Under the pieces are notes generated by a model. The model was not told where the DNA came from, did no database searches, and saw only the letters and a program-made list of their open reading frames with translations. 64,000 bases of DNA, taken from NCBI GenBank assembly GCA_033439795.1, contig JAUTDP010000006.1, positions 930,001-994,000 on the forward strand, read 5' to 3'. The translations under genes were made by a program, and so were the position numbers. This stretch comes from Sordaria brevicollis. Taxonomy: Eukaryota > Ascomycota > Sordariomycetes > Sordariales > Sordariaceae. Of this stretch, positions 38,375 to 49,983 are shown one piece after another; positions within the stretch are counted from its first letter, which is position 1, and the number at the start of each line of letters is the position of its first letter.

Positions 38375-38990
38375 CTTATTTTTATCCTTAATTTTATCCT
38401 TAATTTTATTAACGGCTTTTTTAATTTCGGCCCTTTTAAGCTTAGGGTTTTCGGGTTCGGAATTTTTAATAATAATACGAATTATTCGCTTCCTAATATT
38501 TTCGGCCAATTTAACGCTTTTAGCCTTTTAATCTTCGTTTCTTTTTTTTTATAAGCTTTAATGGCGGTTAATTAAATATTATAAAAATTTTTATACTCCT
38601 ACGTTTAATTTTCGGTATTTTTAATAACTTTATAAACTATTTTTTCGAATTCTTTTATATCGGCGGTTTTAAATTTAACGGCGGCGCGGTCGAATTATTA
38701 GCGGGCTTTATACGCCTTTTAAAAGGCTTTAATAGCCTTTTCGGCGGCCTATGTAATATTAGCGGCTAAGGAACGATATTAGACCGTTATAACTTTATAT
38801 TCTTTAATTATCTCTTCGTTCTTTTATTATATAAAATTTTTCTTCGCTAAATCGATTTAATTCTTAGTACGAATTCTTTTTCGGCTAACTTCTATATTAA
38901 TAACCTTTATCTATTCGGCGAACGTTTTAATTTCGGCGGCCGAAGGGAAGTCTTTATTATTACTAATATATTAATTCTAACTCTATTAAG
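38375..38990 (-). pseudogene. Coding relic interrupted by element A, coiled-coil-like
   Basis: The minus strand reads as a Lys/Glu/Ala-rich, probably helical protein, for example DIKEFEKIVYKVIKN and NSEPENPKLKRAEIKKAVNK. Most interruptions are TAG or TAA where Trp or Gln is plausible. It runs into the TTACC target duplication and resumes at 28021 beyond element A. The family is not recognised; it may be part of an older transposon or of a host gene family. Confidence 0.5.
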
Positions 38991-39245
38991 TAGTACGCTA
39001 ATTACGTTAGGGGTTAGTACCCTAATTAGGCCGGGGTATATTATTAATATTATTAATACTAATAATACTACAGTCTTTATCGAATATTATAATTATTTAT
39101 ATATTAATACTATATTATTAGGTCTATATTTATATTATATTATATTATATTAATAAATAAGAATATTAATATTAATAAGAGACGAGATAAGGATAAGAGG
39201 TTGGAATATAGGAATTATTCTAAATAAAATAATTATTATATTAAT

Positions 39246-39502
39246 TGTGAAAGCGTGATCCTACAAGAGATAAAGACTATAAGACTAGAAGCTACAAATT
39301 AAAGTATTATTAAATATAAAGAAGGAAAAGGAAGGTAATAAATAAAGGCGTTGTAAACCAGGCATATATATTAAGTTCTACTATCCTATATCGCCTTCCC
39401 AATCCGGATTTATTTTATCAATAAGAGGTTGAACTTTATTCTATCCGATGTATTATAATCCCTATACCCTATCCCTAGGACTTATCCTACTATACTATAA
39501 TA
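39246..39502 (-). repeat. 3' LTR of element B
   Basis: It is 257 bp, matched without length change to 47148-47404. It is more mutated than its partner in the last 100 bases. Confidence 0.88.
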
Positions 39503-41149
39503 TTACCCCCCCTTCGGAAAGAAAGTTTAGCCCTAAAACCGAAAGAATAATATAATAGACGATTAATATTATTTTTATAAAATGCGCGTCCGATTTTAAG
39601 AATATCGGACGGAAGAGTAAAACGAACGTTAAAATCCCTTTACCTTCCTATCGCTTCCTCCTCGCTCTTCTCTTACCTTCGCTTTATTACCGCTCTTTAT
39701 TTATTTTCTATCGAATTCCCCTTTCTTATATTTTTATAAATACTCTCTTCAACCTATATTATTATTAACCCCGAAAAGGGTATTATAAAAACGCCCGTAG
39801 TATAACGGTTTATTATTAACGAATAATAACCGCTATTAATATTATAGATTATAAAGACCCGCGTTCGATTCTTATTTATATTAATATAATTACGCTTTTT
39901 TCCCTTTTACGATTATTTTTACTAATTATAAATTTAAAAAATATTATATAAATTATAGGCTTAAGGGTAATAAATAATAAACGAAGGTATAAAAGGACGT
40001 ACGCTATTATAAATAATATATTATCCTTCGTTTCTTATTAACGTTTCGCTGCAAAGTTTAAAGTATAAGGGATTTAAATAAGGCGTATAATTAAAATAGG
40101 GGAACCTCCTTTTTACCGTTTTTACTACGTCCTTTTCGCTTTTATTATTTATTAACTTTTTGCCGCTTATTAATTCTCTAATTCTTACCCGCCTTATTTT
40201 TATAATTAGTAAATCCGGGACTGGGTAATTATTTTCCGTATACTTTTTTGCGAATTTTCTTTATTTCGCGGCCTTTAATTATATCCTTAACCTCTTTAAT
40301 AGTTTTAATTTTTTTAGGTTTTTATTATAAAATTCCTTTAACTTTTCGCCCGTATTTTTAAAATATTTTATTAAATACTATATAGGATCCGGGTCCTATC
40401 CCTTTTAAGCGACCTAATATTTGAAATTATTATTCGTTATTTTATTAATTAAAATCTCTTCGACCTTTTATTCTTCTATTTCCCCGTTTTTTCCTCGTAT
40501 TATAATACCGTTTAAATTTTCATTTATTTATCCCAGAAATAGGTTATTTAAATCCTTACGTAAGCGGTTAGCGTAATATATTTTATTACCCCGTTAATTC
40601 CCCAGTAGGTTTAATTCGTATAAAAACCCCTTTATCTTTATAATTTTATATAAAATTCTCGTTAATAAATAATCTAATTTATCGTTCGGTCTATTAATAA
40701 TTTAACCTTTTTTAATAATAAATACCTTATTTCCTATTCTAAAATTAAATAATCTCTTATATTTATTTACTTAAACTATTTATCGGTCCTATACTTTAAA
40801 GATAATACTCTTAACCTAATTATAATAATTTTTTAATATTTTAAATAATTCCTAAACCTTTTTCTATTAAAATAATAATTTTAATTCTGCTCCTTACCTC
40901 TTCTAATCGAATAGTAAATTTATTAGGAATCCGAATAATATTTCGTATAAATTTAAATCCCCTAAATTATTATAAAGTAATATTATTTATACTATATTTA
41001 ATATTAATATAGCCTCTACCTAATTATCCTAATTATAATTAACGAAGGGACGTAATTTTTAATCGATATATTAATTTATAATCTCCATTTAGCCCGCTAT
41101 TTAAGAATATTCCGCTAAATTGAGGCGCTATTTAATATTTAATATTTTC

Positions 41150-43150
41150 GATATTTCTTTTATAAATTTAAATACGAATTATAGGCCCTTATCGTTAATA
41201 ATCTCCCTAAATAAACTATATACTTTATAAGGCCTATTATAATATAGCCTAACAGCCTCTCTAACCGTAATTATATTAAAATATAAAATATATTAAAACG
41301 CTTTAAATAATTTATCTATTATAATTATTAAATTATTATATCCCTCTTTCCTATTTTTAAATATTAATTTAAAATTTATAATTAATAATTACTATATCCT
41401 ATATTCCTCGAATATTAATTAGGGGTATAATAATCCTAATATTTTATCCCGTATCATTTTAAAGGCTTAATACGTTTAATAATTATTTATATATCGATTT
41501 ACGTTTCTTACTATATTTATTTACTAATATTATTTAATTAATAACTTTCGCGTTTTATTCCTCCTTAAATAGGCTATAATTAATAAATTATAAATAATTC
41601 TAATAATCCTTATACGTAAACCCCCGCGTTCTAATATTATTAATTTTCCTTCTTTTAAAATTAATCTTCTTTAAAGCGAGAATCCTCCTTCTTTTATTTC
41701 TACCTTCGCTCTATATATTAATAAATTTTCTTCCTCCCTATTCGCCCTTAAAAACTTATCCATTAATATTAAGCCTTCCGTCGGAGGCTCCGCCGGGTGG
41801 GATTCTCCTTATTTATCTTTAATTTCCCTAATTTCCTTCTTCTTAAATATTCTCTTTAAAATATTATTTAATTCTACTATTAATATTTCTTATTTATCTC
41901 CTACGTAAATAAAATATTTATTTATTAATTTTAATAATTATAACGTTTTTTAATCATTACGCTTTTATAAAATTATTTTTAATATTTCCGATTTCTTTAA
42001 TAAAATATCCGCCGTTACGTTATTTTTTTTTAACCGGTATATTATTTTAAAATTATATTCTAATAAAAGCTCTATCTATACTACTTATTTCGAATTTAAT
42101 AACCGCTTCGTTAAAAAGTATTTTAACGTTTAATAATTTATAATAATTTCGAACGTCGACGGCGTCCCTTTTAATTCTAATTTCTAAATCCTTATTACTT
42201 TAATAACCGTTAATAATTCTTTATTATAAATAGGGTAATTTATCTCCGTAGGACTTATACTATTTGAAAAAAATACGATTAAATACTATTTACCGTCTTT
42301 TAATTTTTAAAATATAATTCTTATATATACTCTATTAAAAGCGTTTATTTTTATTCGGGTTTCCTTCCCAAATTAATAATAAATTAAAACCGGTATTATA
42401 AATAATACTTTTTTTAAATTATTAAATACTTTCTAATACTCTTCCATCTAATTAAATGTTTTATTCTTTTTTATTAGAATATTTAATAGCTTTACTATCC
42501 TCCTAAATTCTTTAACGAATTTCCAATAAAAATTATAGAATTTTAAGAATATTTATATACCCTTTAAGTTTTTTGGCCGTAACTATTCCTATACCGCTAT
42601 TAACTTCTTAGGATTAATTTTTATACCGTCTATACTAATAATAAACCTTAAGAATTTAATCCAAATTATATAAAATTCGCATTTTTAAATATCCGCCTAT
42701 AACCCTACCTCTTTTAATCTTTCTAATACCTTCTTAATATAAATTTCGTACTCCGCTAGCGAATTAAAGAAAATAAGGATATTATCGATATAAGCGTTAT
42801 AAAAATTTTAATAATTTATTAATTCGTTATTAATAAATTTTTAAAAAGATAACAATCCTCCGTATAATCCGAATAATAAAATTTTATAACAATAGGCTCC
42901 GAAATTCGTTCTAAATATTATTAAATTTTCTTAGCCCTCCGCTATTCGGATTCGATAGAATACTTACTTAATATTAATTTTAATAAAAATTTTAATTTAA
43001 ACTATCCTTATTAACGTTTCGTTAATTAAAGGCAATAAATATCTATCCTTTTAAGAAATTGCGTTGAATTTCCTATAATTAATATAGAATTATAGTCTTC
43101 CCCCGTTAACTTTAAGTACGAATAGTATTAGGGCTACCTAAAGGGTTACA
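41150..43150 (-). pseudogene. pol relic of element B
   Basis: Minus-strand reading gives FYINYRKFNAIS, KDRYLLPLINETLIRI and FYRIRIAEG (reverse transcriptase), and further on SLFREIINDKGL followed by TAA (integrase core). Nonsense codons sit at expected Gln and Trp positions. Confidence 0.8.
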
Positions 43151-46100
43151 TTTATTTTAATAAATCCCTTCTATAAACTTTTAGTAATATATTTTCCATA
43201 TTCTTTTAATTCTTTTAATATTATTCGGTATAACGGATTAATATTTAATTCTTTTAGTCAATATTTATTTAATAGCGTAATTTTATAATCGATACCGGTT
43301 CGGTATCGGGGTAGGGTATTTAAATTTACTTTATTAAAAATTTATAATTATTCGTAATAAATATTTAAAACCTTCCTTATCGCTTCCTCTTATAATTCTA
43401 AATCATCTCCTTTTAATAATCTTATTTTTAATACTTCGATTATACTATTAATTTTATATAGGCTCGTTACCTTTAATTTTACCTTCTTTTCTTAAACGTA
43501 ATATTAAAATACTATACTATTTATTACTACTAGGTCCACCGGTTTTTACTTTACTTATCCCTATTCCTTCTTTAAGCGGTATAATTTTCTTTTATCCTTT
43601 AAAGGATAAAATTTTATTAAGGTAACGGGTTTTAATTTTAGTAATAATTTACAACGTATATTATATATTTTTATTATTCCTTTTAACTCTCTTTCCATTT
43701 TCTTAATTCCCTTTTACGTTTTATCTTCTTCTTCCCTTATATCCGGGAATACATTTAGAAAATTATTTTAATAATTAGCAGTAGAAATCCTTTCGTTTTT
43801 TATTTCCTTTTCGACTATTTTTAATTTTTGGATTTTTACTAATATCTTCCGCAAATTTTTTTTAATTTCCGCTAATCTATTAATTTCCTTTTATTAATTT
43901 TCCTTAATTATTAATTCCTCCCTCCTTCGGATATCTTTATCGAAATTAGGGTTTTAAATAAATTTAGGGCTTCTTTTTACTTTAATATCCCCTTCTAAGC
44001 TAATAATAAACTCTAATAGGAATAATAATAAATTTTTTCGATAATCGGGTAAAATATTATTATATATTAATTATATTTTATTTAAGATTATTTCTTTATT
44101 AAATATAAATAATATTAAAATTTATTACTTTTTAAAAACGATATCGTTAATCCTTAAACTCCCTTTTAATATTTCGCTAATTTTATTAGGCTTAGCCTTT
44201 TTGTATAGGGTTACTAATTTAAATTCGAAGTTTTTATATTTTTTAAACCCTAATCGCTTTTTTAATTTATTTACGAACGATTAATTTACAAAAATATAAA
44301 TATTTACTTTAATATTTATTAATATACGTTTTATTAAAATTTTCAATTTATTATTTACTATAGAATAATTAATTAAAAATTATTTTCCTCCCCTTAAATA
44401 TTCCTTTAAATTAAAATTAAGGTAGGTTTTATTACGTTAATTATTATTATTAATATTATTTATTCTAATAAATACTTCCTTTAAATTAGAGATTTCTCCC
44501 GGGGTATTTAATTTTTTAAATCGGTTATAGAATTTATATTTATATCGGACTCTACTTCCGTAAAGTCTTCTACTTCCGACCTAAACGATTAATCCGCCCC
44601 CGACTTTTCTAATACCTCTAGACCCTAAATTTAATCGGCAATAATATTTAATTCCGTCTTTAAAACGGATATTTTAATTCGGTTAAAGTATTTTAAAAAT
44701 CGGTATCCGACTTTTCTATACGCGAAACATCTATTCTCGGCTATTAATTTTTTTATTTCTTCTAATATTAACCGTTAGAATTTAAAAATTATAAATATCT
44801 TTACTAATCTTATCTTTCCTATATATCCTTAACAATCCGTTTTAGGCTTCTATTTTTTACGTTTAATATTAGGGTCTAATAATTATAATAAAAGGTAATA
44901 ATTTTCGAAGGTTTTATATAGTTTTAAATAAATTACTTCGGCTAGGATAACTAATTCTTTTAAAACTTTACGCCTTATCTCCCTCTTCTATAAAGTCTTA
45001 GGAAATTCGTATTACCCGGCTAATTTTATAAACGTAGTCTTAAAATTTTAAAATCTTTTAATAAATTTTATTTTAAATTTTTTATATTCGTAATAAACCT
45101 TATCCTTAAAAATATAATCGTAATAATTATTCTATAAATATCCTAAAAGGTCGTTTATTATTATAATAGCTTTTAAATACTCCTTATTAAAATAAGGTAA
45201 TATACCTTCCGCTATAAAACTTTCTAATTTAAATAATACTTCGCCTATTTTAACGTTATCGTCTATAAAATAATCGGCGTTAATTTTCAATTTATACTTT
45301 ATTTATAGTATTTAAATATCGAAGGAGATTTTATCCGTATTAAGATCGTTATTAAATATATAAAGGTCAATTACCTTAATAAAGCGTTTAAAACGCGGAA
45401 TTACGTATAGAAATCCTATAAATATATAACTACGAATTAACTAATCCTTAAAGGGGTTTCTACCGTTTAAAGGTTAATTTCCGTCGTTAAATAAACTCCC
45501 GTTAAAAAAGTCGTCTAAGGGGTTACTATTTAAATCGGCCTCCCGTTTAATATTCCTATATAATACGGGATCTTACCTCCTTCTTTTACTACTCTTAAAT
45601 TCGAATTTAATTATCCGTTTATTTAATAACGGTATTTAGAATAGTATTTTTTCTATTAAGGGTAGCGGGTATACTATTAAGGATATAATTATAACTGTAA
45701 AAAGTTTATTCTATTATTTTAATATATAATATTATCTTTCGAATTCTTCGAATATATTACCTAGGCCTAACTTTTTTAATCGAATAATCTCCTAATTTAT
45801 TAATTAATTTTCGTACTCGAATTTATTAATTTTTTAATATAATTAGTAAACTTAATTAATAAAATAGAAAATTTAAATATTTAAATAAATAATATCCTAG
45901 TTCGCCCGTTCTAATAATCGAAGGATATTTTTAAAAATATTATAATAAATTTAATTTATAATAAATAAACTTCGAAATTCGTTCTATATAGCTTCCGGGT
46001 CCTTTTTATAAGCTTTAGCGAAAGTAAATTCGTTTATAAAATAATTAATAATATCGTCCAATTTACTATTCTTTAACGTAATTTCGGAAATAAGTTAAAA

Positions 46101-47147
46101 GAAAATAGCGCTTAATTATACTTTATCCTATCCGTTATATATAGTAACTATTCGTCTCTTAACCTCTTCTTCCAAATTAGCGGCTAATAAATTCTAATAA
46201 GGAAATTTCGCGTAAAAGTAATATTTCTATAAATATTTACTCTAATAATCGGAAACCATAACTTTTTCTATTATTATTACCTAAGAATCTTTTTTATTAA
46301 GAACGTTAAAGGTTATTAAAAATTATTCTAACCTAATATTAAATATATTATACAATTAATCGTACAATTCTTCGAAAATACCCGTATCTTTAATTAATTT
46401 TTTAACGAATCTTCTTATCGAATTTTTTAATAAATTAACTACTTCTTTAATATAGCCTAATCGGTTAAAAGGGTTATTTAAACCCTTAGGGCTAATTATT
46501 TCTTTACCCTTCCCTTTAAAATTCTTCCGAACGTTCCGAAGAATATTTACCGGGTTTGAAGTAGAATTATTTAATCGGATTAAACTTACTTTAAAAAGGC
46601 TACGAATATATTAAAAAGAATTATTATCCTCTACGAATAGAATTCAGTAATTCGTAGAAAGTAAATTTTATTATAAGGTTACCGGATTATTATACTAAAC
46701 ATTTTATTCTATTTCTAATATAAATACTACGTCGGGTAATGAAATTGCGAATAGGGAATTATCGTTATATAAAGGGCTTATTTAACTTAAAGGGTTAAAT
46801 AAATTAATTACCGGTTTATTTTAATTATCGGAATACTAAAATAATACTTCTTCTTCTTCGAAGTTAGGGTTGGATACAATATTACTATTATTACGATCGC
46901 TATTATAAAGGTTTATTTTAATTTCGACTCCGGCGTTAAATATAATAATTTAAAAGGCGGAAATAAGGGGGTAGGGGTATTCAATCCGTTATTTTAGCGA
47001 CGAACGTTCTAATCGAAATTTAATAATCCTTCTATATAAGCGATTACATTAACCGTAGTCAATTACTAATTACTCAACAAATTGGTTAAAGGTTTAAATA
47101 TTATAATTCTATCCCTAATTAAAGAATAAGGATAATATTTAATAATA

Positions 47148-47404
47148 TATAAAAGCGTAATCTTATAAGAAATAAAGACTATAAGACTAGAAGCTACAAA
47201 TTAAAATATTATTAAGTATAAAGAAGGAAAAGGAAGGTAATAAACGAAAGCGTTGTAAACTAGGCATATATATTAGGTTCTACCATTCTATATCGCCTTC
47301 CCAATCCGGATCTATCTTATCGATAAGAGGTTGAGCCTCATTCCATCCGATGTATCATAGTCCCTGTGCCCTATCCCTGGGACCCATCCTACCATGCCAT
47401 AACA
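47148..47404 (-). repeat. 5' LTR of element B
   Basis: It is 257 bp. The outer 110 bases or so (about 47295-47404) keep normal composition and CpA sites; the inner part is mutated. Confidence 0.88.
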
Positions 47405-48430
47405 TTAATTATCTTCTACGCTTATATCTATTTAATATTAATAATTATATTATCGGCACTTATAAATACGAAAAAAACGGCGGGAGAACGAAAGCTTTAA
47501 TAGTAATCTACAATAATATTATTAATTAACCCGTTAATAAATTAATCATTATTATTATTTTAATCTTCTTTATTATTATAATATAAAAATGCTTACCGGA
47601 ACGGGCGTATAAATAATAGGAGATAGCGGTAGGACGTTAATTACTATACGGCTATAGAAATAAAATAAGATTAAAATTAAAATTAAGTATATTAGGATAT
47701 TTAATTCAAATTGGTAGTAAATTTCTCGAATTAATAATTATAACCTAGGGGTAATTACGACCGACTTCGTTTAATTAAATATAAAGAAAGTAATCCCCGA
47801 GTTAATTACTCCGTATTAATTTAATTCGAATTGAACCTTCCTAATTAATTTAAATTATTAACGTATAGACGAAATAGCGGTTAATTCTAAATTAATAGTT
47901 AAAATGCTATTAAATTATTATTATTATAAATTCGTAATATAAAAACTTAATTAAAGATAAAATTATTTAGAAGCTAAAAGTTTTTAAATATTAATTGAAT
48001 TATCTACCCGGTAGTGTACGAAGCTATTATAATATATAAATAATATACTTATTAATAACGATAGGTTGGTAATTACCAATTATATAAAATATTAATTGCG
48101 AAAAACGTTAATTAGTAGCCTTAATAACTCTATATTCCTTATTGATAGCCGGTAATATAAAGTAACTATTATTCGAATTTACGTTTAGTTGAAATAGTTA
48201 TATATATAAATAATTCCGAATGAATAGTTATATATTAATTGATACTTTAAATTATTAATATTATTAAATAATTGATTATAATATATATTATTAAATTGAA
48301 TTAATAATGGCATTAATTCTTTAGATTGTTATTAATTGAATTGAATAAACGTGCATTAGATAATTGAAATTCGGTTGATAAAATTAGCTATTAAGAAAGT
48401 TATTGGCTACTTTAAGCAACCTTTGAAGTA
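47405..48430. other. AT-rich sequence between element B and the right border
   Basis: RIP-like composition, fading into normal DNA between about 48300 and 48500. No motif was recognised. It is the sequence into which element B inserted. Confidence 0.5.
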
Positions 48431-49983
48431 GTATACCGTTAAATAATGGGAACCAGATAGTAAAAACTGTCAACTGTTGTTGAATTGAACCGTTGATAAT
48501 GTGATCCGCTGGAGGCCAATTTACCGAGTGTGCACGGTTGATTTCAAATCAGCCAATCAGCAACAATTTCCCACCCTCCCATAAAAACCGGTAAGACGGA
48601 ATTGAACATTCCAGGGTATATATAGGCCCCCCTCACGGTGCTCCTGCCTCTGAAGAGCTCCAGCCGCAGAAGGTGCATAGGGCGGGGTTATAGCGCGGCT
48701 CTTTCCTTGTTGGGTGGCCGGGCAGCCACGGGCATGGGGCCGAGCTCCGTCAACGCTCCTGCCCTGCCAGCAAGCAAATCAAATCTCCCAAACACCTCAT
48801 CGGTTGAACTGAGTCCATCACCTGGCAAATTTCTCCCTTCTCCTCTTATTTTCCCATTTCAAGCAGCTGCGAACACCAAGCATACCACATTCGTAATCAA
48901 ACAATCCATGAAGAGACGACCGGAAAACAAGGAAACGTGCTGCTGGTTTCAACCGGCCTCCACCACCAACCTCCCCCTCCATGGACAAGTCAAGTGCCTA
49001 TCCGGTGTTCATGATCCACGGCTTCTTTGACACTCCAGTGGTCGCAAACGAGAGAGTATGAACATGAAGGATGGCTCTTCTTGCGATGATTTTCAACCTG
49101 CTTCATCTCAGAGACAGAGACAGAGCGGCTCTGTGCGGTCGTCGAAGTCTTGAAGAAGGCTCCTCGAACACAAGAAACTGCCAACTCCCATCACGATAGC
49201 CTCATACCGGCCACTCGAAAAAATGGGTCCTGGCTTGAAAAGCTCGTGCCGACACTCGTGGCATGGAATGTTCTCATGGAACCCATACCCGAATGGTGCT
49301 CTGCAACGACCCGGTTGAAACATGACATGCAAGAGGTCTTCATCCTCGATGCAAACGCATGAGATGAGTTGATGTCCCCTTTCCGACAAGACGGACTATT
49401 CACGGAATTTGGAACATTGACGGTCAAGGAAGCCTAGATGTACCTTGGGTTAGGTGGTCTGAACTGCCATCCGTCATTCGCAATGAGTGAACAGTGAAAA
49501 GTCACCTTGGACCCCTATGGCTGAGATGGACGCCGTTCCTTTTTCGACTTGGAGCCAGGGATTGCCCGTTTGCACTCGACTCTTCTCAATGAGCCGTACC
49601 GCCGGATGTCATCTCATCCACGGATCACCACGGCTTTTCGCAGAGCAGTGTCCTCAACACGGAATGATCATCGGGATGCCCGTCTTCATGGAGAAGGATC
49701 ACTGCCTCTTCTCTATTTTCTCTTGTTTCGCCATGATGTCTGGCTCGTCAACAGTGGGAGCCTCGGCGATGAAGGCGAGGGGTAACCCGAGGCCAGCGGA
49801 AAGCACTATACGCACAGTTACCGGATGATGATTGACTCTACAAAAGGGCTTTTGGTCCCAAAATTGTTGATGAGTGTTATTTAATCGTTGTGGTCGACGC
49901 CAAACCCTTCTCATTTCAAAGGAAAGACTAAACAAAGATTACAATCAGATCGAAGTTTCCAGTCGCCTCAGTCTGATACAGCC
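48431..49983. other. Upstream region of the RGS-LOV gene with a TATA-like site
   Basis: Base composition is normal. TATATATA lies at 48617-48624, so transcription could start near 48650 and give a long leader for the gene at 49984. A small frame starting at ATG 48981 (MDKSSAYPVFMIHGFFDTP) ends after 26 codons and could be an upstream ORF or a lost exon. Other ORFs overlap and look like chance. Confidence 0.4.

Larger units (their letters stand above)
39246..47404 (-). mobile_element. Ty3/gypsy LTR retrotransposon B, RIP-inactivated
   Basis: Two 257-bp LTRs (39246-39502 and 47148-47404) start with forms of TGTGAAAGCG and end with forms of CCATAACA. A perfect 5-bp target duplication TTAAT lies at 39241-39245 and 47405-47409. 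The minus-strand polypurine tract CCGAAGGGGGGG lies just inside the left LTR, so transcription ran right to left. Reverse transcriptase (about 43150-42850) and integrase (about 41240-41150) motifs appear on that strand in gypsy order. The polypurine tract and leader resemble those of element A, but the LTRs are different, so it is a separate family. Confidence 0.9.
19380..48430. other. 29-kb RIP-mutated AT-rich block of nested transposons
   Basis: Base composition drops sharply at about 19380 and recovers at about 48430. Almost no ORF over 100 codons survives. CpA and TpG are scarce while TpA is abundant, and recognisable transposon frames carry TAG or TAA where Trp or Gln is expected. These are the marks of repeat-induced point mutation, a premeiotic fungal process acting on duplicated DNA. 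Such regions are normally DNA-methylated H3K9me3 heterochromatin in Neurospora; that state here is inference. Individual elements are listed separately. Confidence 0.9.

Noticed and set aside
39791..39872. tRNA-like remnant: a box A-like TAGTATAACGG and a box B-like CGTTCGATTCT within element B.
   Set aside because: The T stem does not pair and no acceptor stem can be formed. After RIP the resemblance could be chance or a relic too damaged to call.
41761..41830. GC-richer patch in element B that looked like another post-RIP insert.
   Set aside because: It is readable on the minus strand within the pol region as SHPAEPPTEGLILMDKF, and no direct repeat flanks it. Its GC content comes from Pro and Glu codons with few CpA sites.
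19380..48430. Centromere or CRISPR-like array in the AT-rich block.
   Set aside because: No regular spacer repeats occur, and nested LTR elements with RIP explain the composition. A centromere cannot be inferred from a 29-kb block.
49888..49983. Upstream extension of the RGS-LOV frame to 49888.
   Set aside because: It would start with TTG; the first in-frame ATG is at 49984. An upstream exon remains possible but is not visible.
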